Source: Cinnamomum chago
Lineage: Eukaryota > Streptophyta > Magnoliopsida > Laurales > Lauraceae
Direction: 5' to 3'
DNA length: 64,000 nucleotides
Assembly (NCBI GenBank): GCA_038049695.1
Contig: CP142452.1
Span: 92,697,501-92,761,500 of the forward strand
Each line of letters opens with the position of its first letter. Position 1 is the stretch's first letter. Under the pieces are notes generated by a model that saw nothing but the letters and a program-made list of their open reading frames with translations, searched no databases and was not told the origin of the DNA. Both the position numbers and the translations under genes were made by a program. Positions 45,645 through 57,479 of this stretch are shown in pieces.

Positions 45645-48600
45645 TGTCACGTCCTCAAAAATACAACCATGGGATAACGTGAAAAATAAGAATCAATATT
45701 CATTTTCCTGTGTTTAATACAACACAAGTTTCCAAAGGTAGACCCACATATTACAAACCGTGGTGAGTCAAAATAAATTTCATTAAATTCAACGGAAGCG
45801 TTATTCAATTGGTATCCAAGGTTCATAATTAAGATCCAACACCATCACCAGATGAATAAATAATAATTAAAGTTACAGAATAAATCAAATAATTACTAAA
45901 GAAAATTTTATCATTAAAGAAAGTTCATCTAAAGAAATTCTAAGATGACGTTCTCTCCCAGGTAGGCTTAGACGGCTCCGTAGCCATCTCCGGCTCTCCA
46001 CTCAGGTTCGTCAATTGGTTCAAACGCTTGATACGTTTGACCATCCTTTGTCTCCATAGTAGGGTAAGGGTTGGTACCTATGCACCAATAAACAAAGTAA
46101 ACAGCAAGTACGAAAGCATAATTCATAAATAAAATACAAGATCAATATGAGTAATGACAGGTAATGATCATAAGAGATTAACAATGGAGCAATGATGAAA
46201 AGAACGTATAACCTAAATCCAATCTACACAATAGAGCAATATAATAATCACACAGAAGCACTGCTACTGCTTTGGGTGGTCAACCCTAATCATAAAGCGG
46301 GAAAACCCGTTCTAAGGCCGGCGGTCATAAACCGGTTCGAAATCGAAATCAAAGGCCGGATAAACCGGTTCGAAATTCGGATATTAGAGTGTCCGTACAC
46401 ATCGGTGATCAGCCGTCCACATACAACTGCAGTTGTTCGAATATGACCAAATCAATATACATATATATATACATATCATAGTAGAATAGACCTAATGATC
46501 AGTAATGCTCTTGACACAGAAACCTAAGTCAAAGTGAAGGGCTGGCTGCACAATAATTCATAATCGAATATCAAACGAATAATTCGAATAAACCTCTACA
46601 ATATCTCAATCGATTGCCACGCCACATCACGGTCCATATCCAATCAATCATAGGGTATGCAACTAATAAACGAATATCAAACTCAATCATGAATGCAAAC
46701 CCGAAGGTCAAGGAATAATCACAAGTCAATCCTAAGGTCAAACATAAGGTCTCATACCCGACAACCACATGAATCTCTAAATAGATAAAAGATCAACACA
46801 TCCATTCTCAATCAATGGTGCATAGACCCTGTAACGCCCCAATTCCGGATACCGATATAATCGTTCGAATACCCGAAGTTGGCGCGCTACTTCCCGGAAG
46901 ATCCGAGAACTTCCAAGATCGTAGGCCGCAGTGAGGTCCAATTTAAAACTTTTTGAACCATATAATAATAACATTTAAATTGCGGAAACATAAGAAATGA
47001 GCGGAAGCAATAGGTATCGATATATATTAAAAGTGAGCAGAACAGTAGTCTAATTAAAAGATTCAGTTGTTAATCAAAGTTTATACATTTTTGTTTCTAC
47101 CCAACTCACTACAAAATTGTTCTCTCAAAACCCAAAATCATAAGAGACCTTCAAAGCCCTGGTAAGTACTCCTCGCCCTCCGGCTCGACGTCCGTGTCGG
47201 CCGGGCCCCAAGCGTACTCTCCTGCGACAGGCGCCTCCACTAGAGCTAATGCATCGTCTGGGATCTCGGGATTAAGGCCTAAGCACCAATGAATGGGTCA
47301 GATCTAAAAGATCTGGCAAGTTACAGCATACTACTAACATAGAACATATATATCAAAGGAAGTAAAGACAGGTAAACTAAATTAAATGAATAGCAAGGGA
47401 AATGAACTAGGCAGTTGTGCATTTAAATCATAAAGAATCAGTATAAAGATAAACATCTAAACAACTACAACAAACTGGCACATTCACACGAGCTGGAATA
47501 CCGCGGGATATTATGCCGCGGCCCTCCCATACTGAACACAGTTGCGGCGGGGAAATCTCATCGGTGCTGGGAATTACTAATCCCGCAAATCATCTCATCA
47601 ACTCACCATCTCAACATTCCAGACCGGCACGGTATCACACCGTCCGTCTTAACCATACAGCTCATCATGATAGCTCCTCAATACTCAACTAGCTCCTACC
47701 GGGGATGATCAGTCCACAGGCTGAGCTTAAATCAACCGAGTGAATGTTCATGCCGACTCGAGAATAACTCTAACGGTCTGTGTCTGTCTAGGCTTTGCCT
47801 TGCGTGAACAAGGTCCTATCCAAGTCTCTAAGAGGTCTACACATCTCAATACAGTCTCTGGATCTCATTCAAGGTCCAGGCCCACTCGTTGGATCCATAC
47901 CAAGGCCCATCAGTACATGGCCTTGTCTAAAACTGTCCAAACGAGGCAACTAATCCACTTATACTGATAAACAGTTCCATTACAATCCATATAACTTAAC
48001 AGTCCAATAAAAACTACCTCTTCAAGCTAAAGGGTTCACATCTCCACACTTAGGCCCAATAAGGGCCCGCCTAGACACAGACAGGGGTCAATGTTCTCCG
48101 AAATCACACTATCGGGTCACCTCTAGATACCCTAAGTTCAGGTCTTCCATTTATGTTCAATTAATAGTAAACAGCTACACTAAAGATCTAAGAATGACAA
48201 TAAATGATAACAGTGAAGTATAAACTTCAATCAGATAATCAACGGGGAAAAGCAACGGTCCAATCCTAGGTAATGGGCCACTTTAGGTTCAGGCCTATCT
48301 CCGGTAATTCGATCTCTAAACGAAGTAATTGATGCCAAATAATACTATGTTTGGTGCTTAGGTGGTTACGGGCATCTTTGACAACTCTTAGAGGTCGAAT
48401 CATTTTAGATTAACAACCTAAACCCTAGACAGTGGTCCCCGCGAGTCACGGTTGAGCCACACCGTTGACTCGGGCTTAGAACACTGATAAATGCTCATTT
48501 GGATGGTCAATGGGCCCCACAACTGATCATATCTCCTAAATGTTGAAAACTGGAACAATTAGGGTTTTCCAGGTGAACCTGATGTGTTGTGAGCTCGGTT

Positions 48601-48959
48601 GATCTCCTGGCCGGGAGGATCAACCGAGTGCACTAACTAATCTGAATCAGGCTTCCTGGACAACTTAATTCGTTTCTAAAGGCTTACAGCGTGTCCGGTC
48701 AAACAACCTGGCCTAGGTGATTGACCGCATACTCTAAAAACCTTAGAAAGATTGATGTTCCAGCTTTAAACACTTTCTAAATGTTAATTCTAAGTATCAG
48801 GTTGATTTGGGTGTAAGGAGTCTGAGTTTCAGGTGAAAAACCAACTTTCAGTCAATTCTTGCAGTAATAGTGTGTTCCAGGTTAACTTGGTCAAGGCCAA
48901 GTCAACTTGGCTAACTGAAAAGGATTTTCTGCAAGGAAATGGCTGAGGGCCAATTTTTC

Positions 48960-49215
48960 ATAAATATATAGTGTTCTCGGTCGACTAGGATAGGTCCCAG
49001 TCGACCCAGACAATAAGAAACTCAGTCTGCAGAGAAAAACTAACTGGGAGCTGAAATTTCCATTTTTCCAGTGTTCTCGGTCGACCAGACAGGTCTCGGT
49101 CGACCCAACACAGTGTCGGTCGAGTCTGCAGAAAATTTAACTGAGACTCCTTTTTTTCAGATTTGTAGTGTCGCCGGTCGACCGAGGGGGGGGGGGGTCT
49201 CGGTCGACCGAGGAC
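48960..49215. repeat. Degenerate tandem units with GGTCGACC words
   Basis: GTGTTCTCGGTCGAC occurs at about 48970 and 49070, followed by variants near 49115, 49168 and 49199, spaced irregularly, each with a GGTC(T/C)(C/-)(A/G)GTCGACC partner. A G9 run sits at 49189-49197. Confidence 0.55.
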
Positions 49216-49559
49216 ACTGCATTTTCAGTCCCGGCAGTTTTCTGCAACTTCTCCGTTTTGACTCCTTTTTCGCCCAAACCACTTCCAAACCTTTCCAAAC
49301 TTCACCCAACCACTTCTAATCATTAAATGACTCAATTAACCATCCATTAACACGTTATGGCCCACTGATCTTCCAAATGGGGGGTGAAACCCCCATCCAT
49401 CAGTGACATTTTCCATCCAAAAACACAAAACAGAGCTCAGATGTAAACTAACACTTAACTGAACATATTTATGAACTGAAAACTATTGAATCACGAAAAT
49501 AAACATACATCCTAAGTTATCAGTATGATGCACTTGCCTTTGATAATAGAGAGAGTTTG

Positions 49560-50340
49560 TAGAGAGAGATAACTTAAAGAGAGAGAGAATCAGAATTCCA
49601 GCAGTGAAGAAGGAGCTCAGCAGAGTAGCAGCAGTAGCAGCAACTCCTCAATAATTTCCAGCAGTACCAGGACCTCCCAGGTGAAGAAATGAAGAGGAAT
49701 AAGACGAGGTAGCGGCTGAGAGGATGTTCCAGCACAGTCACAGAGGCTGGAATGAGGGGAAATGAGAGGGGAAGAAGAGAGAAATGAAGAGGGAAGAAGA
49801 GTAGTAGCTGCAGGAAATCAAAGAGGAAATTCCCAGCAGAGTAATGGTCCAGCTCAACAGTAAGAAGGAGAAATGGCTGCTGCTCCCAGCTGAAATGAAG
49901 AAGAAGAAGAAGAAGACACAGCAGCAGAGTAGTAGCAGTTCCTAGGGAGTTTCCAGCAGAGTAACAATAGCTCCTAGTGAAATATCTCAGCACTGAAATG
50001 ATCCCAGCACAGCAAGGAAGAAGGAGAAGAAGGAATATAGCAGCTGCAGCTCCTTAATGAACAATTCCAGCAGTAGCAACAATCTCAGCTCAACAGTGAA
50101 GGGAGAGGAGTAGTTGCAGCAGCTTCTGGGGAAGGTCCCAGCACAGATTCAGTGGCTTGGAGGAGATGAAATGGGAAAGGAAGAAGAGGGAGTAGCACTG
50201 TTGCAGCAGCTGTGAAGGAGCTCCAGCACAACACAGCAACAATTGAAATTCTCAGCTCAACCGTAGGAAAGAAATGAGGGAGAGGAGAAGAGGGAAATGG
50301 GAATGAAAACAGTTGCTGGAGGTTTTCTTGGGAAAGGGGG
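49560..50340. repeat. CAG/GAA-rich low-complexity region
   Basis: Words such as CCAGCAGTAGCAG, CTCAGCTCAACAGT and GAAGAAGAAG recur across 780 bp. Minus-strand open frames of 139 and 140 codons (49993-49574, 50507-50085) are Leu/Phe/Ser-rich products of this bias and are not supported as genes. Confidence 0.6.
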
Positions 50341-52115
50341 CTGAGCTTAGGGATTAGGGTTCTTGCATTGGGATAAGAGCAATTATATAGGTTTAGGGAA
50401 GAGATTAATGACCAGATTAGCCTTAGGGTTTTCATGTGATTAGGGTTAGGGTTAGGGTAGATTAGGTCTTTTGGCTGGAAGCTTCTAGAAAGGAGCACTT
50501 TTAGCACTAAACCAACCCTAATTAATTAAGACCCTATTAAGGACTTAACTAACACTAATAGCCTAGGATTAACACAAACACCCAACTAATTAAAAATACT
50601 AACCCAACTAAGCTAATCTAACTCTAACTTAGGGAGTCTAACTAATCTCTCTAATCAACCCCTAATTAGCCCAATTAAATAGTAATTAGCCATAATTAGC
50701 AATAATTAGCAAAGATTAGTAGTAATTAGCATAGATTAGCATAATTAACCAATAATTAACATAGATTAGAATTAATTAGTCTATAAAATAGCAATTAGAG
50801 GGCCCACCAAGGGTGGGACCTCACAGACCCACTTAAGGGTTTTCCAATAGAGATAAATTGAGCCCTAATCTATTAGGATTTCCCCGAGGTCATACGAAGT
50901 ACTAAACCCCACGTTAGTAATATACCGTTTGCTCGAACGGTATTTACTCGGTCAAAAGATCTAATTAATAAGATATAAAAATATAATTTTGACCCATTGA
51001 AAATCAAAGAAACCATTCCAAATTAATTTGCAAATAATAATAATCTTAGTTATAATTTTATAAAACCCGAAGATTCCACCAATAACATTTTTCCCAAATT
51101 CAATTTTTTATAAAATGGGCCCAAGGTCTATTTGGTTTCATTAAAACTACAATGGGCTTTTTTCTAAAATTTAATGTCCCAGGTGTTAAAAGTCAACTTG
51201 TCATAAGAGAACTCATCTCTCCCACGTCATCAGCATCCTCTCTCTTATCCCCATGTACGACAAGTCCTAAGTTAACTCCACTTCCCTCATTCCCACACAG
51301 AACGAGTTCTGTCATGGATTCCATTATGCAAAGTTTTCAAACGATGGACATCACGCCTAGCCCATCAAGATTAATTGAAATAGTGGGCCACACGGATCAA
51401 GACCCAAATCAGTCACATCTTCAAGGTCGATCATGCTTGTACGGCCACACGATCGGACCTGATCTGTGATCAATACATCTAGTGGGTCCCGCAACCTGAT
51501 TAAATATAATTAAAATATTTTCAAGAAACTCACACCCCAGAATTTAAAATCAAAAGATGGTGGCCATATATGTGCAAGGTCTCAAGCATTAAATTTACAT
51601 CGAGGGCATAAAAGGGATTTCTACATGCATCCACACACGAATCAAAGAAGAACACAAGCATTAAATTTACAAATTATGGTTAAGTACTTGTCTGATATCC
51701 GCGGTTGAAGGAGACGGTCTAGAGATCCTACTGCTAAAGCCCAAAGGTACTAACCCAGAGAAAAGTTGAAAAAGAGAGAGTTGTGTGTGAAAATAAAAGA
51801 GTGTAATTATGTATAAATAGGAAATAAAAATAAGAGTTGTAGTCTAACTAAAATTCTAAAGAATAGAGTTTGGGTTTTTAAAATATATAGGAGTTTGGAT
51901 TAAAGAAGAATTAGAGTTTTGGTTTGTTGAGAAAAATTGTTCCACTAAATTGGGCCTGGGTTAACTATGGGTAAGACACCTATCCAACAAGCCTACCTCA
52001 CCAACCTAAGTCTAGCGTGGTCCCCACTTAGACTAATCGCGTATTTAATTAAGATACAATCAATTATATTATAATAATAATAAATAATATATAATACCCA
52101 GAACGTCACATATGG

Positions 52116-54519
52116 TTCATCTAGGATTTGAATATCTTGGCAATATGTACGTGAGTTTCGACATGATCTTATTGTAGTTATTACAATTGGATATTAGAGT
52201 TAGGAAAGAATTAGAGAAGGATAGGAGGATTTATGTATATAATCGTGTCCTTGCTTGAAGGTGATGGCTTCAGGTATGCTTAATTAGTTGAGATAGCTAA
52301 ACGTAACTTATTGACTATATATATTTTAATCTCCAAGGGTTAATTATACAAAAATAAATCTAAAATATGATAAGGTTAGTAGCGCGAATCAAGTGGAGTA
52401 TATACATGGTCATGTGGGACTATCCAAAATAGGCATGCATCTTTCATATGACATACATTTTTATATATGAGAAAGAGAAAGTTGATAGACATCAAATTAT
52501 TTGTAAAAGAAATAATTCGTATGAGGCAATTTGAGATGGTTTTGTATGAATCGAAATAATCTTATCTTTGGTCGTGCAGAGCTAATCTCTTTTTTTTTTT
52601 TTTTTTTTTCAGATATTGAAGATCTCGCTTCTTTTTACTCCTAATTGATGTTTAATTCCAAGAGAAGTGCATGAATCATTAGCTAGCCATCACAACAATG
52701 AGATGTGTTTTATCAAGTCCATTAATTTGTTCTTCAAATCCAGACCATGTAAACCTTTGTCTCGTGTGTGATGCTCGTTTTAGTTGGATTGTTTTTATTT
52801 TATGTTCTTCTTCATATAATTCCAAATCCATACTACAACAAAAAATTTTAGTGACTCATGCACGGCCGTTAGAGGAACCCCAGCATAAAAGAAGAACATA
52901 AAGGCAAAACAGAATGGAAGAAAAAAAAGAAATGAAGAGAAAAACGAGTAATTAAGGAGCTGTCATACAAAGCAAACGCCTTGAATCAGCATTGAATGGG
53001 ATGCTTTGGATGATTGGCAGTCAAAAACTGTTTACAAGTAGAGGTCCACACGTGTAGCGCATTTTCTGAAAGAAGAGGAAATGAAGTAAGAGAGAAGACG
53101 TTGAAGACATGCTTCGATTGCCAATAAGAAAAAATAAATACATGTTTCGATCGATTAAGATGGGATTAATTAAAGGAGGAGTTGGGGTGGTAGCTTTGGA
53201 GATTGAATGTGCATGTAAAAATGCCTTAGAGCCTGGAGGCGACTGCCGAGTGTCGTTTGGTGATGTTGGGTTGGGAGAGGCTCGCAGGTAGAGCATTCAT
53301 GGCTCGACAGCACGCCAGACAGGGCTCTCTTCCAAAATTGATTGACAGCACCGGCCAAGACTGTAGCATGAACGTACTTCTTCCCAGAAAAAAAAATAAA
53401 AATGAATAGGTCAAAAAGACTGGCCAGACTGCCACACCTCTGCTCTAATCTGATCAAGACTTTACTGCTATTCAGAAGGAGAGTCTAGATCATCTCACGC
53501 TTGGACTAACAACCAAGTCATGAGCTCCTGAGTGGGTCCCACTTGTGAAAAATTCAAGTGGCCTGCCTTCCGGGAATACATTTCAAAAGTTGAATGGTGT
53601 TTTATATTGATCAAATAATCAAATTCTTCGATATTTTTATGAAAATAGTTCATATTATAAGAAAGAGGCATTTATTTTGAGCAAATTCGATATTTTTATC
53701 TCGTGACTTTTTTCTTCCATTGGTCCTACCCTCGGGGATCCGGACTCACATAAAAGAAACCTGTTTCGATAGGATACTCTAGAGGAGGTAAAACCTGATA
53801 CAACACAATCAGATCCTATCCTGGCCCCTTGTGCATCAGAGGATCCTGGTGTGCAATTAAATGGGTCAGTTTTACGAATTGAGACACTTGACACGACTAG
53901 CCTCACTAACAATGGGTTGGACATTGGTTGAAACAGTCTAACCTGACCTACACCTTACCCTATACTGGTAGGCTTCAGAATCAATCGATATAGATCCTTC
54001 AGCTGGGCCTAGGCCTCTTACAAATTTCAAACGGTTCAAAATGATGTGGAACCTTAATTTTCTTCTTCGTCAAATTTTACGCTAATTGAAGTAATGCCCA
54101 CCATCAGATTGATTATATTGATTATATTATGAAAGATGTAAGAGGGAAAGCTTATGCGAATGACTCTGGGTCTTGGACCATTCGAGCTTGTTTTGGGTGC
54201 ATAAGGAAACAAATATTCATGCAAGACAATGATATTGCGCACATGAGACCATTTGACTCGCAACTTTGCTTGATCCAATGTATTATTTCACATCCTTAGT
54301 GACTTGGTATTGGCACAAATTTCAATTTTATTGGAAAGTTTTACACCATTAAATTAATAAAGAAATGAAATATGAGATACTATGTTGAGTCAAACTCCCT
54401 TTTCTTTGATCAATCCAACAATGACAACCACACCAATTCCAATTAAATCTCGGTAAAGTGATTCTTCATTGGAAGGTGCCTAATATCAAGCAAACGTTTC
54501 CCACGAAAGCCAAGTAGCC
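52116..54519. other. Intergenic, no gene recognised
   Basis: Includes a poly-T run (52590-52610). Open frames at 52698-52901 (plus) and 53170-53457 (minus) have no recognisable motif. Confidence 0.5.
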
Positions 54520-54706
54520 AACCAAGGCGACAACATAAGAAAGTCTTTCTCAGCCAATTCTCTAAACAAAAACCAAGTATCCAGTATCATATTTCAACTA
54601 AGAAAGATTCATCAAGAGGACAACATAAGAAAGTCTCTGAGAGTCATTTCTCTAAACAAAAGCCAATTATATCCAATATCATATTTCAACTAAGAAAGAC
54701 TCATCC
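54520..54706. repeat. Direct repeat of about 90 bp, two copies
   Basis: GACAACATAAGAAAGTCT, then TCTCTAAACAAAA-CCAA and ATCATATTTCAACTAAGAAAG, occur at 54520-54609 and 54619-54706 in the 3' flank of the chlorophyllase gene. The copies differ by a few substitutions and small indels. Confidence 0.75.
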
Positions 54707-54862
54707 GAATATATTGACGGTTTTAAGTAACTGCCCCCTCAAAACCATAACAAGACTAAACTTCACAGGTGAGATAATGTTGGCCCATGTGTAGCTACAT
54801 TTCTTCTAAATTGTTCCATGTCTAACATCATCTTCATGTGCCGCATAACCTTTTCTTCATCT

Positions 54863-57317
54863 TCATACAAGAAAACCAATAGGTCTAAGCTCCACTGGTG
54901 CAATACTGGGTTCTTCCCTAATAGCTGTTATATCTCCAGAATCATCTTTCAAATAAGCTTTCATAAATGCCACCACAATCCCTCCCACAAATCTCCTCAT
55001 GGGTTCTCTTGCTTTGCCATTTTTACACAGGCAATAAGAAGCTTTTCCTCTGAATCCCTTAGTTTCATCATCCAACATGTCCAAATGACCATAGTCCTCA
55101 GCAACAAAGTACCATGCAGGTGGACAACATTCATTGAAGAAATCCTCATGGTTCACTCCTTTAGGGGCACAGGGAGGGAATAGGGGATTTTTCTTCAGTT
55201 CTCCCAGACCAGAGCCAATGACTAGAATGGCCATTTTGATATGGAACGAGTGAGGAACATAGGTGAGGACTGGTGGGTTGGTCTGCTTCCCTTTGTCCAT
55301 TCCATCAACTGGGTCGATGCCAATTAGAGCTGAGAATTTAAGAGAAGTGTTAGCAAGGCCTAATGCTAGAGCAAATGCAACCTTGCCTCCACGGCTATGG
55401 CCTGCTAGGCCGAGCTTATTTAGATCCGGCCGTACGTGTGTGGGAAGCACATGAGGCAGTCCAAGTGATAGCCAATCCGTGGTTGCAGCTGCACACTTGA
55501 TCTCGTCGCTTGAGTCGGGTCCCGCAACATTGTACATCTACCAAAAACAGAGAGTAGAGTTGGTAGAAGCATAGACACAGATTACTAATATACTTGTGAG
55601 TTGTTGTTTTATTTGATGCATGAGAAATTAAGGTAAGCTGAGTTTTCATGTAGATGATTTCCCCAAAATCAGCGTGGGACTCTGGGTGCTCAACTTTGCT
55701 TAATTTTTACTTTATTTTTTTATAACTTCATTTTTTATCTGACCTATTTTTACTTGAGGCCTTTTTTTTTTTTCATAGAATACATAGGAATTCTTGGAAT
55801 AAGTTGTTAAAAATAAAGAAACAAAGGTGAATATATAAAAATGACCATCAAATACCCTCCATTTGCAGGCCTTGGTGCAATGGTAAGGTTGCTCCATTGC
55901 AACTTGCCTCTCCACCCGAAGGGGTATGGCTTCGTACATTTGACCCTTCCCCTCCCCAGACACGCAGTGGTTGGAACCTCATGCACTGGGCTGTCCTTAT
56001 TATTTAAATAACCTCCTTTTAAGTTAAATAAAAATTAAATCAAGGGAAAACAGAAAATGAACCCAACCATAACTCTAGTAAATCAAATCCTAGGAAAGAA
56101 AAGGTCTCATCCATATCTTTATCTTACATTGTTCACCCCTCACCTCTCACCTCTTTAATAATCCTCAGCGGAGCTCATTTGAACATGAATTCCTAAATCC
56201 TCTAATGCAAACAAACATATCCTTAATGACAAAAGCTTTTAGGAATATCCTGATTCAAGACACCCAAGTTCCAACTCATGGTATAAATTATTAAAATACT
56301 CTTCATCCATCGAAATTTAGTTAAACATTCTTTGTATGCAAAGAAGGGGGACCGTAACCTAACATTAATAAGCTTCTTATATACATTAAATCACATACAG
56401 AATAATCAAACTACTGATCAATTGAAATTACTTTTAGCTGCTCTAAGCAATATCAAAATTGAGTGCCAGGAAGGGGCAACTTTGCATCCTTCATAAAATC
56501 TTATAGCTTGCCCCTTCAAAAATCTTTAAAGTTGACTTAAATGATTTAAACCACTTAATTCGCTATGTTATCATCAAATGACTATGATTATCACATATCA
56601 CACTATAGGCAAATCACCTAATCTAATCTACAAGGATAATGTGTCCAACTTTTAATTAGAAAAACCCCAAAATGAAATGCTTTGTTATTCATCAACAAAC
56701 CCAAAGCACAATGGCAGCAGAGTGATGACTGATGATAAGTGAGTAAATAAATCCAAGCACAAGAGCAAAAACAGTGGCAACATTTTGTGCACCCCACTTC
56801 CATCAAACCGTTCATTTAGCAGCTTTAGAGTAGATCCTAATGGTTAATTCATCTGAGCCACCAGGCCTAGAGCAAAATCACAATAATTGCACAATCTGGC
56901 CATGGATTGATCGGGAATCTTAAATCAATGGACCCCACCAAATTCCCATTAGGTGGGGCCCACGGGATCGATGGATTGGATTAAGTAGACAGTGGGCTGT
57001 GGGCAGTTGGGAATGGAGGAAATTACGAAACTGACCTGAGGGGCGACGACTACGAAGCCGTGAGAGGCGATATGTCGAAGAAGCTGAGAATAGAAAGAGT
57101 TGTAGAGAAGATAACCGTGCAGGAACAAGAGCACTGGGAATTCTCCACCGTCCGATGGGGTCGCGATCAAAAGAGGGTTTGGTGGCGAAGATGGCCCACT
57201 CGCGATTGATGGCTCAGGTTCGAGTCGTAACAGCACCACCACATGATTTCCGGCTTCGAAGACATGACTGGAGCTGCAGCAGGACGGTGTCGACATGGCT
57301 GTGCTATTCCTCCTCAA
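54863..57317 (-). CDS. Chlorophyllase-2
   Basis: Chlorophyllase hydrolyses the phytyl ester of chlorophyll to give chlorophyllide and phytol. Two exons on the minus strand: 57317-57036 and 55537-54863, joined across a 1498-bp intron (donor CCTCAG|GTCAGT, acceptor TTTGGTAG). The joined protein is 318 residues, the length I recall for Arabidopsis CLH2. Visible features: VLLFLHGYLLYNSFYSQLL, the lipase motif GHSRGGK with the catalytic Ser, the Asp-containing IDPVDG, GSGLGE, PPCAP, and the His in DYGHLDMLDD. The intron falls at VVAPQ|MYNVAGPD. The start at 57317 (MRRNSTAMSTP) is the first ATG; the next at 57296 is possible. CLH2 rather than CLH1 is suggested by MYNVAGPDSSDEIK and the C-terminal segment. 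No clear plastid transit peptide is seen. Confidence 0.93.
55865..56005 (+). mobile_element. Au-like SINE in the chlorophyllase intron
   Basis: The head carries CTTGGTGCAATGGTAAGGTT (box A). The tail has the CGAAGGGGTATGGCTTCGTAC, GACCC, CCCCAGAC and CGCAGTGG...ATGCACTGGG words of the Au SINE family. The box B part is missing or degraded. A 15-bp target duplication matches at 13 of 15 positions (AAATACCCTCCATTT at 55850-55864, AAATAACCTCCTTTT at 56006-56020). It is antisense to the host gene. Confidence 0.8.
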
Positions 57318-57443
57318 TAGAATAGATATTCTCCTCTGTCTGTGACATCTACAATCTATCTATCTATATGCCTGGTATTCTTACATGAATAGAAACAATA
57401 GGTTTTTGTTGTATAAAATCGTGTTTTTATCTTCCTTAAAACA

Positions 57444-57472
57444 GAGGAGAGGAGAGGAGAGGAGAGGAGAGG
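57444..57472. repeat. GAGGA pentamer microsatellite
   Basis: About six copies of GGAGA/GAGGA upstream of the chlorophyllase start, on the promoter side. Any role is unknown. Confidence 0.8.
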
Positions 57473-57479
57473 ATATGGG

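Larger units (their letters stand above)
46830..50825. mobile_element. Long solo-LTR-like element nested in the outer one
   Basis: 3996 bp, ends TGTAACGCCCC and GGACCTCACA, flanked by an exact 5-bp duplication GACCC (46825-46829 and 50826-50830). No coding domains or internal terminal repeats were found. Regions inside: GTCGACC-rich degenerate tandem units (48960-49215), a CAG/GAA-rich stretch (49570-50340), and a TAATTAG-rich stretch (50500-50790). Length and end sequences suit the very long LTRs of some Ty3 lineages, which I cannot confirm without a database. Confidence 0.75.
45645..52110. mobile_element. Solo-LTR-like element interrupted by another element
   Basis: The ends are TGTCACGTCC and GAACGTCACA, flanked by an exact 5-bp duplication TATGG (45640-45644 and 52111-52115). 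Without the insert at 46830-50825 and its extra GACCC, the element is about 2.46 kb. It has no gag-pol coding, primer site or repeated ends, so a solo LTR is the simplest reading. The words following its left end (CCTATGCACCAATAAA) resemble the inner element (CCTAAGCACCAATG), so the two are probably related. Orientation is undecided; minus is my guess. Confidence 0.75.

Noticed and set aside
50440-50460. TTAGGG-like tandem words resembling a telomere repeat
   Set aside because: Only about three units of GGGTTA occur inside TAG-rich LTR sequence, and plant telomeres are TTTAGGG. Coincidence is likely.
49574-50507. Minus-strand frames of 139 and 140 codons
   Set aside because: They lie inside a CAG/GAA-rich part of the nested LTR and encode Leu/Phe/Ser low complexity.
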